A stretch of DNA of 64,000 nt, taken from the NCBI RefSeq assembly GCF_030264295.1, contig NZ_CP127173.1:5401501-5465500 (forward strand). The letters run 5' to 3'. The notes under the pieces are model-generated. The model saw only the letters and a program-made list of their open reading frames with translations, searched no databases and was not told the DNA's origin. Below, in pieces: positions 26,438 to 34,972 of the stretch (position 1 is its first letter; each line of letters starts with the position of its first letter). Both the position numbers and the translations under genes were made by a program. The stretch is from Amycolatopsis nalaikhensis. Its GTDB lineage: Bacteria; Actinomycetota; Actinomycetes; Mycobacteriales; Pseudonocardiaceae.

Positions 26438-27195
26438 AACGACTCCGGTTGGTCGGCCCGGTCGCGGGCGCTCGAGTAGAGGAAGCTGTCGGGGAAGTTC
26501 GTGGCGCCGAGCACCCGCCCGACGAAGATGGTGGCGGCGCGGGTCATCCCGGCTCGCCGGACGAGTTCGGGGAGTTCCCCGAGCACCCCGCGCACAACGG
26601 TCTCGCCGGGCTGCGAAGCGAGCGCGACGACGGCGACGGGGCAGTCGTCGCCGTAGTGCGGGGTGAGTTCGCCGGTCACGCGCTCGACGTGGTTGATGGC
26701 GAGGTGCAGGGCGAGCGTCGCCCGGGTGGCGGCGAAGGCGGCGAGGGTTTCCGTGGGCGGCATCTTCGTGGACCGCGCCTGAACGCGGGTGATCACGAGG
26801 CTCTGCCCGACTTCGGGCACGGTGAGTTCTCGGTTCAAGACGGCGGCCGAAGCGGCGAAGGCGGGCACGCCGGGGACGACGTCGTAGGGGACACCGGCCG
26901 CGTCGAGCCGCCGCATCTGCTCGGCGACGGCGCTGTAGAGCGACGGGTCGCCGGACGTGAGCCTCGCCACTTCGTGCCCGGCTTGGTGAGCTTCGACCAG
27001 TTTCGCGACGATCTGCTCGAGGCTCAGGTCGGCGGTGTCGATCCGGGTGGCTTCGGGCGGGCAGTACGCGAGCAGGTCGGTGGGGGTCATGCTGCCGGGG
27101 TAGAGGCAGACGGTGCAGCGGGCGAGCAGATCGCGGCCCCGCACGGTGATGAGGTCGGCGGCACCTGGCCCGGCCCCGATGAAGTGGACGGTCAT
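26434..27195 (-). CDS. cobM: CobM, precorrin-4 C11-methyltransferase
   Basis: This 253-residue SAM-dependent methylase converts precorrin-4 to precorrin-5. Marks are the N-terminal VHFIGAGPGAADLITVRG, VCLYPGSMTPTDLLAYCP, the RLTSGDPSLYSAVAEQM motif near residue 80 and a C-terminal TIFVGRVLGATNFPDSFLYS. Length is typical (about 250). Its start is embedded in one copy of an 18-bp sequence that is repeated at the end of cobL; the ancestral arrangement was probably an ATGA overlap of cobL with cobM. Confidence 0.95.
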   Translation of the reverse strand: MTVHFIGAGPGAADLITVRGRDLLARCTVCLYPGSMTPTDLLAYCPPEATRIDTADLSLEQIVAKLVEAHQAGHEVARLTSGDPSLYSAVAEQMRRLDAAGVPYDVVPGVPAFAASAAVLNRELTVPEVGQSLVITRVQARSTKMPPTETLAAFAATRATLALHLAINHVERVTGELTPHYGDDCPVAVVALASQPGETVVRGVLGELPELVRRAGMTRAATIFVGRVLGATNFPDSFLYSSARDRADQPESL

Positions 27196-27316
27196 CGGCT
27201 GCTCCAGGAGGTCGGGCTGAAGGGGACGTTCATCGCATCAGATGAGCTGAAGGGCGCCTTCATCGCATGAGATGCGAGCAAAGTCCCCTTCAGCCCGCCG
27301 GTCATCGGCTGCTCCA
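27189..27316. repeat. 85-bp palindromic element, copy 2, inside an 18-bp direct duplication (cobL/cobM junction)
   Basis: The element (27213-27297) begins CGGGCTGAAGGGGAC and ends GTCCCCTTCAGCCCG. It is flanked by two identical 18-mers, 27189-27206 and 27299-27316, which read TGGAGCAGCCGATGACCG on the minus strand. One copy holds the end of cobL (W-S-S-R-stop), the other the start of cobM (ATGACCG). The gap between the genes is thus an insertion that duplicated the junction and left both genes whole. Six bases (27207-27212, reading ACCTCC on the minus strand) separate the element from the cobM-side copy. Confidence 0.85.
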
Positions 27317-28453
27317 CTGCGTCACGGTCCGAGCCGGGGTCCAGCCCGTGAACCCACCCAACGGCGCCGCGCGTTCGACACCGATCCGCACCAGCTCCCC
27401 GCCGTGCTGCTCGTACGCCCGCGCCAAAACCTGCTCCGCCTCCAGCGTCACCCCGTGCGCCACCACTCGCGCGCCCGTCGCCACGCAAGCCTCCAGCACT
27501 CCCGGCACCGTCACACCGCCGCCGATGAACACCGCGTCCGGCGCCGGCAGCGCGCTCAACGCCTCCGGTGCCTCGCCCGTCACCACCTCCAGCTCCGGGA
27601 CCCCCAGGTCAACCGCGTTCCGGCCGATCCGCTCCGCGCGCTCAGGATCGCGCTCGACCGCGATCGCCCGGTTCAGCCCGTGCAGCCGCGACCACTCGAT
27701 GCCGACGCTGCCCGCGCCCGCGCCGACGTCCCACAGCAGCTCGCCGGGGCTCGGCGCGAGCCTCGCCAGCGCCGATACTCGCAGGTCGCGCTTGGTCAGC
27801 TGGCCGTCGTGGGCGTAGACGTCGTCCGGGATGCCGATCAGCGGCAACGCCGGGCCCACACACTCCAGCGCGAACACTGTCAGCGGGCCGGGTTCGGCCG
27901 TCCAGCCGTCGGAGACGCGCTCGTCGGGCCCGCCCAGGTTCTCCAGCGCGGTCAGCTCGCTCTCGCCGTACCCGCGCACGGTCAGCAGCGAACGCAACGC
28001 GGTCGCGTCGGCACCCAGCACGAGCACCCGGCGCCGCGGAGCCAGCACGCGAGCGACGCGCGCCGACGAACGGCCGACGATCGTCACCACCTCGGTCTCC
28101 TCGGCGGACCAGCCCAGCCGGGCCCTGGCCAGCGTCACCGACGAGAGCGCGGGAAGCGCGTCGACCTCGTACCCGTGCGCCACGAGGGTAGTGCCGACCC
28201 CCGACAGGAACGGGTCGCCGCTGGCCAGGACGCAGACGCGCTGGCCTTCGTACTCGGCGAGCAGCGCGTCGAGCCCGGGCAGCAACGGCGACGGCCACTC
28301 CACCGCGGTGACCTCCGGCGGCAGGTACGCCAGCTGCCGCGGCGCCCCGATGACGACGTCGGCGCCGAGCACCAGGGCCTGGGCGGTCTCGGACAATCCG
28401 GGCCACCCGTCGGCCCCGATCCCGACCACCGTCAACCGTGATTTTTCGCGCAC
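27302..28453 (-). CDS. cobL: CobL, precorrin-6B C5,15-methyltransferase (decarboxylating)
   Basis: This 383-residue bifunctional methylase has an N-terminal CbiE-like domain (LTVVGIGADGWPGLSETA; LASGDPFLSGVGTTL near residue 87) and a C-terminal CbiT-like SAM domain (LLWDVGAGAGSVGIEWSR near residue 245; DAVFIGGGVTVPGVLEAC). It makes precorrin-8X from precorrin-6B, methylating C5 and C15 with decarboxylation at C12. The start is GTG at 28453. It is divergent from the chelatase gene with about 67 bases between starts, so both promoters must lie there; no riboswitch core is present in that gap. Confidence 0.94.
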   Translation of the reverse strand: MREKSRLTVVGIGADGWPGLSETAQALVLGADVVIGAPRQLAYLPPEVTAVEWPSPLLPGLDALLAEYEGQRVCVLASGDPFLSGVGTTLVAHGYEVDALPALSSVTLARARLGWSAEETEVVTIVGRSSARVARVLAPRRRVLVLGADATALRSLLTVRGYGESELTALENLGGPDERVSDGWTAEPGPLTVFALECVGPALPLIGIPDDVYAHDGQLTKRDLRVSALARLAPSPGELLWDVGAGAGSVGIEWSRLHGLNRAIAVERDPERAERIGRNAVDLGVPELEVVTGEAPEALSALPAPDAVFIGGGVTVPGVLEACVATGARVVAHGVTLEAEQVLARAYEQHGGELVRIGVERAAPLGGFTGWTPARTVTQWSSR

Positions 28454-28520
28454 GATTTCCCACCCTAAGCGAGGCGCGCGCTGTGCGATGATCGGCCGGT
28501 CGCCGACCTCAGGAGTGCTG

Positions 28521-30479
28521 TTGAAGCCGTACCCGTTCACCGCCGTCGTCGGGCTGCCGGACCTGCGCCTCGCGCTCGTCCTCTCCTCGATCTCGCCCGC
28601 CGTCGGCGGGGTGCTGGTGCGCGGCGAAAAGGGCACCGCGAAGTCGACCATGGTCCGCGCGCTGGCGGATCTCCTGCCCGGCGTCGACGTCGTCGACGGC
28701 TGCCGCTTCTCCTGCGATCCCGCGGCCCCGGACCCGCTCTGCCCCGACGGCCCGCACGACGCCGCGAGCAGCCATCGGCGCCCGGCGAAGCTCGTCGAAC
28801 TCCCCGTCGGCGCGGCCGAAGACCGCGTCATCGGCTCGCTGCACCTCGAACGCGCGCTCGCCGAGGGTGTCACGGACTTCCAGCCCGGCCTGCTGGCCGC
28901 CGCGCACCGCGGGCTCCTCTACGTCGACGAGGTCAACCTGCTGCACGACCACCTCGTCGACACCCTGCTCGACGCCGCCGCGATGGGCCGCGCGACCGTC
29001 GAACGCGAGGGTGTCTCGGTGTCGCACGCGGCCCGATTCGTGCTGATCGGCACCATGAACCCCGAGGAAGGCGAGCTGCGGCCGCAGCTGCTGGACCGGT
29101 TCGGGCTGACCGTCGAGGTCGCGTCCAGCCGCGACCCGGAGCAGCGCGTCGAGGTCGTCCGGCGTCGTCTCGCCTACGAAGCGGATCCCGAGGCCTTCGC
29201 CGCGCAGTACGCCGACGAAGACGCGAAGCTGGCCGCGGACATCGAAGCGGCGCAACGGCTTCTGCCCGCCGTCAAGCTGCCCGACGACGCCCTGCGCCAG
29301 ATCGCCGAGGTCTGCGCCTCCTTCGAGGTCGACGGCATGCGCGCGGACATCGTCACCGCGCGCACCGCGGTCGCGCACGCGGCCTGGGCCGGGCGCGACG
29401 AGGTGACCACCGACGACGTCCGCGTCGCCGCGCGGCTCGCGTTGCCGCACCGGCGCCGTCGCAACCCCTTCGACGCCCCGGGCATCTCCGAAGAGCAGCT
29501 GGAGCAGGCCCTCCAGGACGCCCAGCCGCCGGAGCCCGGCCCCGAGGACGACGGCCCCGGCTCGGGTTCGACACCGGAGGAAGCCCCGCAAGACGTTCCC
29601 CAGGGCAGCGAACCGCAACCGCAGCCGCAGCCGCAGCCGCAGAACGGCGGCGGGCAGCAGAAGACCGTCGGCGCCGGGGAGACGTTCAAGGCGCGCGTGT
29701 TCCGCGTCCAGGGCATGGGTGAGGGCGAGCGCGGCCGCCGGTCGCGCGCGATCACCGACAGCGGCCGGACCATCGGCGTCCAGCCGCCGTCCGTCCGCGA
29801 CGGGCGGCCGCACCTGGTCGCGACCGTCAAAGCCGCGGCACCGCACCAGAAGTCCCGCGGCCGCGACGGCGCGGGCCTGAAGCTGCGCCCGGAGGACCTG
29901 CGGTACGCGCTGCGCGAAGGCCGCGAGGGCAACCTCGTGCTGTTCTGCGTGGACGCGTCCGGCTCGATGGGTGCGAAGGCGCGGATGCGCGAGGTCAAGT
30001 CCGCGGTCCTCTCGTTGCTGCTCGACGCCTACCAGCGCCGCGACAAGGTCGGCCTGGTCACCTTCCGCGGCACCGCGGCCGAACTCGCGCTGCCGCCCAC
30101 GATCAGCGTCGACGCCGCCGCGTCCCGGCTCGAAAGCCTGCCCACCGGCGGCCGGACCCCGCTGGCCGAAGGGCTGCTGGAAGCGGCGCGGGTGCTGCGC
30201 GTCGAGGAAATCCGCGACCCGCGGCGCCGCCCGCTGCTCGTCGTCGTCACCGACGGCCGCGCCACCAGCGGCGAGAACGCCGTCGCGCGCGCCCAGGCCG
30301 CGGCCGGGCTGCTCGCCGGTGTCACCACCGTCGTCATGGACTGCGAGAGCGGCAAGATGCGGCTCGGGCTCGCCGCCGATCTCGCCGCCCACCTCGGCGC
30401 GGAGCACGTGCCGCTGTCCGACGTCGCCGCCGAATCACTCGCGAACGCCGTCCGCGCCCGGACCGGGAAGGCCGCCTGA
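28521..30479 (+). CDS. Putative cobalt/magnesium chelatase subunit, ChlI-ChlD-like fusion (AAA+ and VWA)
   Basis: This protein of about 652 residues has an N-terminal AAA+ ATPase (Walker A RGEKGTAKST near residue 34; DEVNLLHDHLVDTLLD near 140; IGTMNPEEGELRPQLLDRFGL near 180). A Pro/Gln-rich acidic linker (about 345-385, with repeated PQ pairs) leads to a C-terminal VWA domain with the MIDAS motif FCVDASGSMGAKARM near residue 480. It resembles BchI plus BchD and probably drives CobN in cobalt insertion. TTG at 28521 is taken as start because AGGAG lies five bases before it; GTG at 28515 overlaps that SD. It is the first gene of the operon with cobO, cobB and cobC. Confidence 0.88.
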   Translation: MKPYPFTAVVGLPDLRLALVLSSISPAVGGVLVRGEKGTAKSTMVRALADLLPGVDVVDGCRFSCDPAAPDPLCPDGPHDAASSHRRPAKLVELPVGAAEDRVIGSLHLERALAEGVTDFQPGLLAAAHRGLLYVDEVNLLHDHLVDTLLDAAAMGRATVEREGVSVSHAARFVLIGTMNPEEGELRPQLLDRFGLTVEVASSRDPEQRVEVVRRRLAYEADPEAFAAQYADEDAKLAADIEAAQRLLPAVKLPDDALRQIAEVCASFEVDGMRADIVTARTAVAHAAWAGRDEVTTDDVRVAARLALPHRRRRNPFDAPGISEEQLEQALQDAQPPEPGPEDDGPGSGSTPEEAPQDVPQGSEPQPQPQPQPQNGGGQQKTVGAGETFKARVFRVQGMGEGERGRRSRAITDSGRTIGVQPPSVRDGRPHLVATVKAAAPHQKSRGRDGAGLKLRPEDLRYALREGREGNLVLFCVDASGSMGAKARMREVKSAVLSLLLDAYQRRDKVGLVTFRGTAAELALPPTISVDAAASRLESLPTGGRTPLAEGLLEAARVLRVEEIRDPRRRPLLVVVTDGRATSGENAVARAQAAAGLLAGVTTVVMDCESGKMRLGLAADLAAHLGAEHVPLSDVAAESLANAVRARTGKAA

Positions 30480-31093
30480 TGCCGCAGGGAAAACCGTCCG
30501 TGGTGCCGGAAGACGGCCTGACCACGCGCCAGCGCCGCAACCGGCCGCTGCTCGCCGTGCACACCGGCGAGATGAAGGGCAAGTCGACGGCCGCGTTCGG
30601 GATGGCGCTGCGGGCCTGGAACCAGGGCTGGTCGATCGGCGTGTTCCAGTTCGTCAAGTCGGCGAAGTGGCGTGTCGGCGAGGAAGCCGCGTTCAAGGCG
30701 CTCGGCAAGCTGCACGACGACACCGGCCAGGGCGGGCCGGTCGAATGGCACAAGATGGGCGAGGGCTGGAGCTGGTCCCGCAAGTCCGGCACCGAAGAGG
30801 ACCACGCGGCGAACGCGCGCGAGGGCTGGGCGGAGATCAAGCGCCGCCTCGCCGCCGAGACGCACGACTTCTACGTCCTCGACGAGTTTTCCTACCTGCT
30901 CAAGTGGGGCTGGCTGGAGATCGACGACGTCGTGTCCACTTTGGTCTCGCGGCCGGGGCACCAGCACGTCGTCATCACCGGCCGGTACGCGCCGCCGGAG
31001 CTGGTCGAGGCCGCCGACCTGGTCGCCGAGATGACGAAGGTCAAGCACCCGATGGACGCCGGCCAGAAGGGCCAGCGGGGGATCGAGTGGTAG
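30479..31093 (+). CDS. cobO: CobO, corrinoid adenosyltransferase
   Basis: This 204-residue enzyme of the BtuR/CobO type transfers the 5'-deoxyadenosyl group of ATP to reduced corrinoid. The P-loop reads VHTGEMKGKSTAAFGMALRA near residues 27-46, with the conserved IGVFQFVKSAKWRVGEE and VLDEFSYLLKWGWL stretches after it. The ATG shares one base with the chelatase stop (TGATG). Its end overlaps the cobB GTG by seven bases. Confidence 0.95.
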   Translation: MPQGKPSVVPEDGLTTRQRRNRPLLAVHTGEMKGKSTAAFGMALRAWNQGWSIGVFQFVKSAKWRVGEEAAFKALGKLHDDTGQGGPVEWHKMGEGWSWSRKSGTEEDHAANAREGWAEIKRRLAAETHDFYVLDEFSYLLKWGWLEIDDVVSTLVSRPGHQHVVITGRYAPPELVEAADLVAEMTKVKHPMDAGQKGQRGIEW

Positions 31094-32424
31094 CGCGGGT
31101 GGTCGTCGCCGCGCCCGGTTCCGGGCACGGCAAGACGACGATCGCCGCCGGGCTGATGGCGGCGCTGCGCGCGGCCGGGCACCGCGTGTCCGGGCACAAG
31201 GTCGGGCCCGACTTCATCGACCCGAGCTACCACGCCCTCGCCACCGGGCGGCCCGCGCGCAACCTGGACCCGTTCCTCCAGGGCGAGGACCGGCTGGTTC
31301 CCTTGCTGCGCCACGGTTCCCGCGGCGCGGACATCGCCGTCATCGAGGGCGTGATGGGGTTGTTCGACGGCGCGCTGGGCACCGAGGGCTACGCCTCGAC
31401 CGCGCACGTCGCCCGGCTGCTCGACGCGCCGGTGGTGCTGGTGGTGGACGCGTCGGCGGCCTCGCGCAGCGTCGCCGCGACCGTGCTCGGGTTCGCCCAC
31501 TACGACAACCGCGTGCGGCTCGCCGGGGTCATCCTGAACAAGCTGGGCTCGCAGCGGCACCTCGACGAGATCGCGTCCGCGCTGGAGGCCACCGGCGTCC
31601 CGCTGCTGGGTGCGTTGTACCGCAACGAAGAGATCCACGCGCCGAGCCGCCACCTCGGGCTCGTCCCGGCGGCCGAGCGGGCCGCGGAGGCGGAGCGCGT
31701 GCTGCCGTCGCTGGCCGCCTGGGTGCGGGACGGCGTCGACCTGGAGGCGATCGTCCGGATCGCCTCGGGTGCCCCGCCGCTGTCGGCACCGGCGTGGGAA
31801 CCGTCCGGAGTGGACGGTCCACGCGTGACGGTAGCGGCCGCGGGCGGCCCGGCGTTCACCTTCCGCTACACCGAGAACGTCGAGCTGCTCGCCGCCTGCG
31901 GGGTCGACGTCGTGGACGTCGATCCCTTGCGGGACCGTGTTTTGCCGCCCGGGTGCGCCGGACTGTACTTCGGTGGCGGGTTCCCGGAGGTGCACGCGGC
32001 CGAGCTGTCGGCGAACACGGCGTTGCGCGGCGAAGTGGCTTCCGCGATCGAACGCGGGATGCCGGTGAGCGCCGAATGCGCGGGCCTGCTGTACCTGTGC
32101 CAGTCCCTGGACGGCGTGCCGATGGTCGGCGCGGTGCCCGCCGACGCGAAGATGACCGCCCGCGGCAAGCTCGGCTACCGGCGCGCGGTCGCCGTCGAGG
32201 ACAACCTCCTGGCCACGGCCGGGCAGCGCGTCACCGGGCACGAGTTCCACCGCACCGAGGTGACGCCGTCGCACGGCGCCTCGGCGGCCTGGGGCTGGGA
32301 CCGGCAGCTGGACGGCTTCGCGACGCCCACCCTGCACGCGTCCTACCTGCACGTCCACTGGGCCGGGTATCCGGAGCTGGCCCGGCGGTTCGCGGCGCGG
32401 GTCCGGGACTTCGCACATGGCTGA
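31087..32424 (+). CDS. cobB: CobB, hydrogenobyrinic acid a,c-diamide synthase
   Basis: This 445-residue glutamine-dependent amidotransferase amidates carboxylates a and c of the corrin ring. The N-terminal dethiobiotin-synthetase-like ATPase has APGSGHGKTTIAAGL (residues 9-23) and KVGPDFIDPSYH. The C-terminal GATase domain has the nucleophile Cys in MPVSAECAGLLYLCQ near residue 338 and the His of LHASYLHVHW. The start is GTG at 31087. The end overlaps cobC by eight bases. Confidence 0.95.
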   Translation: MVARVVVAAPGSGHGKTTIAAGLMAALRAAGHRVSGHKVGPDFIDPSYHALATGRPARNLDPFLQGEDRLVPLLRHGSRGADIAVIEGVMGLFDGALGTEGYASTAHVARLLDAPVVLVVDASAASRSVAATVLGFAHYDNRVRLAGVILNKLGSQRHLDEIASALEATGVPLLGALYRNEEIHAPSRHLGLVPAAERAAEAERVLPSLAAWVRDGVDLEAIVRIASGAPPLSAPAWEPSGVDGPRVTVAAAGGPAFTFRYTENVELLAACGVDVVDVDPLRDRVLPPGCAGLYFGGGFPEVHAAELSANTALRGEVASAIERGMPVSAECAGLLYLCQSLDGVPMVGAVPADAKMTARGKLGYRRAVAVEDNLLATAGQRVTGHEFHRTEVTPSHGASAAWGWDRQLDGFATPTLHASYLHVHWAGYPELARRFAARVRDFAHG

Positions 32425-33433
32425 CTACGACCTGCACCACCACGGCGACCGCGAGGTCGGGCCGGGGCTGATCGATCTCGCGGTGAACGTCCGCCTGCCG
32501 CGCCCGCCCGCGTGGCTGCGGCGGGAACTGGCGTCCGCTTTGGACTCCCTGGCGGCTTATCCGTCCCCTGTGGACGCCGAGGCGGCCGTCGCCGAGCGGC
32601 ACGGGCGGCCGGTGTCGGAGGTGCTGGTCACGGCGGGCGCCGCGGAGGCGTTCACGTTGCTGGCTTCGGCGTTGCGGCCGCGCCGGGCGGTCGTGGTGCA
32701 CCCGCAGTTCACCGAGCCGGAGGCCGCGCTGCGGGCCGCCGGGCACGCCGTCTCGCGCGTCGTCCTGTCCGAAGCGGACGGTTTCGTGCTCGACCCGGCG
32801 CTGGTGCCGGACGACGCGGACCTGGTGTTCGTCGGCAACCCGACGAACCCGACGTCGGTACTGCACCCGGCGGCTTCGTTGCTTTCCCTGGCCCGCCCCG
32901 GGCGGGTGCTCGTGGTCGACGAGGCGTTCCTCGACGCGGTGCCGGGCGAGGTGGAGAGCCTGGCTTCCGGCGCGCCCGGCGTCGTCGTGCTGCGCAGCCT
33001 GACGAAAACCTGGGGTCTGGCCGGGTTGCGCGCGGGGTACGTGCTGGCCGAGCCGGACGTCATCGCGTGGCTGCGGGCGGTCCAGGTGCCGTGGTCGGTG
33101 TCCACATTGGCCGGAGTCGCAACGGTGGCGTGCTGCCGTCCGTCCGCTTTGGAGGAAGCGGAAAAGCTTGCGGTGGCGGCGGAAGCGGACCGCGAGTACC
33201 TGGTGTCCGGCCTGACGGCGGCAGGCGTCGACGTCCTGGGCGACCCGCGGGGCCCGTTCGTGCTCGTCCGGGTTCCCGGCGGCGCCGAACTCCGCTCGCG
33301 GCTGCGCGACGCGGGTTACGCCGTCCGCCGCGGTGACACGTTTCCCGGGCTCGGTCCGGACCACCTGCGCCTGGCCGTCCGGGACCGCGCGGTCACCGAC
33401 GCTTTCCTGGCCGCGTTACGCCGGGTTTCGTAA
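32417..33433 (+). CDS. cobC: CobC-like PLP-dependent aminotransferase (threonine-phosphate decarboxylase type)
   Basis: This 338-residue class I/II aminotransferase-fold protein lies at the end of the chelatase-cobO-cobB operon. The PLP lysine is in VVLRSLTKTWGLAGLRAGY near residue 197, with the NPTNPTSVLHP and VVDEAFLDAVPGE motifs before it. In cobalamin synthesis this family makes (R)-1-amino-2-propanol phosphate from threonine phosphate. The M. tuberculosis relative Rv2231c is annotated similarly. A histidinol-phosphate aminotransferase role is the alternative but unlikely in this operon. Confidence 0.88.
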   Translation: MADYDLHHHGDREVGPGLIDLAVNVRLPRPPAWLRRELASALDSLAAYPSPVDAEAAVAERHGRPVSEVLVTAGAAEAFTLLASALRPRRAVVVHPQFTEPEAALRAAGHAVSRVVLSEADGFVLDPALVPDDADLVFVGNPTNPTSVLHPAASLLSLARPGRVLVVDEAFLDAVPGEVESLASGAPGVVVLRSLTKTWGLAGLRAGYVLAEPDVIAWLRAVQVPWSVSTLAGVATVACCRPSALEEAEKLAVAAEADREYLVSGLTAAGVDVLGDPRGPFVLVRVPGGAELRSRLRDAGYAVRRGDTFPGLGPDHLRLAVRDRAVTDAFLAALRRVS

Positions 33434-33660
33434 ACGCCGGAAGGGTGGCAGCCGCTACCGATGAGAGCCAGTGGAACTGGGGCGAAACCGATGTATCAGC
33501 TAGCGGAGCGAGGCGCGGTTCGGGCAGCCAGGCTGTGGGATGTCGCCACCTTTGCAGGAAACCTCCAAAGGTATGGTGACCAACATCCTGGCGACCCTCG
33601 ACCGAGTGACGACGGACTAGCGCCAGACGGAGCCTCGACTGATCGCCGTGCACATCAGCA
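33434..33660. other. Left part of a low-GC island, no gene seen
   Basis: These 227 bases after cobC are less GC-rich than the cobalamin genes and contain no convincing reading frame. A small inverted repeat (CCTTTG ... CAAAGG, 33549-33571) could be a weak terminator. The stretch probably belongs to the foreign island whose genes follow on the minus strand. No tRNA or clear flanking direct repeat was found. Confidence 0.5.
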
Positions 33661-33972
33661 TCAGTACTTGCCGGAAACGCAGGCAGTCAGAAACGTCTGC
33701 TCGACCAACTGCTTCCATTCCTCCGACACTTTCGGGTCCGGACCACCGGTAGTATCTGGTGCGTCATCGTTCAGCGCCTTGTTTGCTGTCTTGCAGTTGT
33801 CTTCGTTGACTTTGTCGCCCTGATTCTGCAGAAGAATATGCACCTCGACGCCCCTGAGGGCCACTTTGTGGAGGTATTCAATGCGTTCATCGTAGTCAGC
33901 TGCGCATCCCGACGCAATTAAGCCGGCGAGTGTAAGAATGCAGGTCATGGGGACACATTTTAGGAGCCTCAC
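33661..33972 (-). CDS. Small predicted lipoprotein next to the SLATT-like gene
   Basis: This 103-residue protein has a lipoprotein-type signal (RLLKCVPMTCILTLAGLIASGC, lipidated Cys at residue 23) and a mature part of 80 residues with two further Cys (in DNCKTANK and FLTACVSGKY) that could form a disulfide. No family is recognised. The ATG overlaps the stop of the upstream SLATT-like gene (ATGA), so the two are co-translated. Codon use is much more AT-rich than in flanking cob genes, indicating transfer. Confidence 0.72.
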   Translation of the reverse strand: MRLLKCVPMTCILTLAGLIASGCAADYDERIEYLHKVALRGVEVHILLQNQGDKVNEDNCKTANKALNDDAPDTTGGPDPKVSEEWKQLVEQTFLTACVSGKY

Positions 33973-34802
33973 TCGCCGTCTCCCTTCACTTTGACGGGTT
34001 GATCGAGATCTTGCTCGCGGTTCTCTTGCTCGACCCGCAATCGGTGTACCTCTTCAAGGAACATCTCGCGTGCGCGTTCCGTATCGTCAATTTCCTTGTA
34101 TCGCCTTATCTTCAATCGATAGGCGGCAACTTCTTGATCGATCGCATTGGCAGTCTGTTGAGAGTAGAAGCCGCGGTCACGGAACTTGAAGTATGCAGCA
34201 ATACCAGACGCGGCCCCGACGATGAACGTAATAATCGGCGATATCCATTGTAGTGCCGTCACTGACAGTGAGAGGCTGGATATCCCTGTGGCGGCGAGTG
34301 ACCCGATGATTGTTGTCATCTGCGTGACGTGATTCGCGCGCCTGCTTCTGATACTATTGCGGCGTAGCTCTGCGACGTAGAATTCGAGGTCGTCCTCGTA
34401 GCTGCTTTGATGGTCTGCGGGTGTTGCGATCCACGTCCGACGGCGCTGATTTCGGATTTTTTGAAACTGGAGTTCGAGGTCGGCTTGCGAGCAATGCTTA
34501 TTTAAATCTAAGAATAAAGATTCTCGGTCGCTGATTTGTAGATCTGGGTAACGTTTGACGTAGATTCCATATGCAATCAACGCTGTGCCGCCTGCTAGGC
34601 AGGTCAGCGTCAGTGTTAACCTGTCGCCTGGGGGAAGCAGTTGCCATATTGTGTATGCTCCAGCAAAGAAAGTCAGTCCCAGGACGATCCCCAAGATGCC
34701 CCGTTGGCGGCGACTGCGATGACGTCGAAGAAGTGCTTGCAGTGTGGCGAGCTTCAGGCTCAGTTCAGCTACATCATCTTCTTCTGTGATAGCGGAACTC
34801 AT
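33969..34802 (-). CDS. SLATT/DUF4231-like membrane protein
   Basis: This 277-residue protein carries two pairs of membrane helices (about 33-55 and 62-83; then 163-186 and 190-207), the second pair inside a DUF4231/SLATT-like domain. The domain runs from DDLEFYVAELRRNSIRSRRANHV through AAYFKFRDRGFYSQQTANAIDQEV. A charged coiled-coil tail follows. SLATT proteins are proposed membrane effectors of nucleotide-signalled conflict systems; no SMODS, SLOG or TIR partner is seen here, only the overlapping lipoprotein gene. Base composition is clearly lower in GC than the surroundings, with AT-rich patches such as 34498-34525. The start is ATG at 34802. Confidence 0.75.
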   Translation of the reverse strand: MSSAITEEDDVAELSLKLATLQALLRRHRSRRQRGILGIVLGLTFFAGAYTIWQLLPPGDRLTLTLTCLAGGTALIAYGIYVKRYPDLQISDRESLFLDLNKHCSQADLELQFQKIRNQRRRTWIATPADHQSSYEDDLEFYVAELRRNSIRSRRANHVTQMTTIIGSLAATGISSLSLSVTALQWISPIITFIVGAASGIAAYFKFRDRGFYSQQTANAIDQEVAAYRLKIRRYKEIDDTERAREMFLEEVHRLRVEQENREQDLDQPVKVKGDGE

Positions 34803-34820
34803 GAGCGAATAATATTCTCC

Positions 34821-34832
34821 CGCGATATCGCG
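34821..34832. promoter_or_regulatory. 12-bp perfect palindrome before the SLATT-like gene
   Basis: CGCGATATCGCG lies 19-30 bases upstream of the SLATT-like ATG. It sits where a repressor site would overlap the 5' untranslated region or promoter. An AT-rich stretch (AATATTATT on the minus strand) between it and the start could hold a -10 box. The regulator is unknown. Confidence 0.35.
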
Positions 34833-34972
34833 TGTGAGGGAGGGTGGTTCGTTTGTTCGGGTATGACGGCTCGAATGCTGATTCGTGTCCGTGGATGTTT
34901 CGAGGGTGCGATCTCCACGTTTGATGGAGGTTGAAACGACGGATTTCGTTCCTCTGCGGAGGCTTTAGATGT

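Noticed and set aside
28454..28520. Cobalamin riboswitch between cobL and the chelatase gene
   Set aside because: The 67-base gap is too short and lacks the CCGCCACTGT and B12 box core on either strand.
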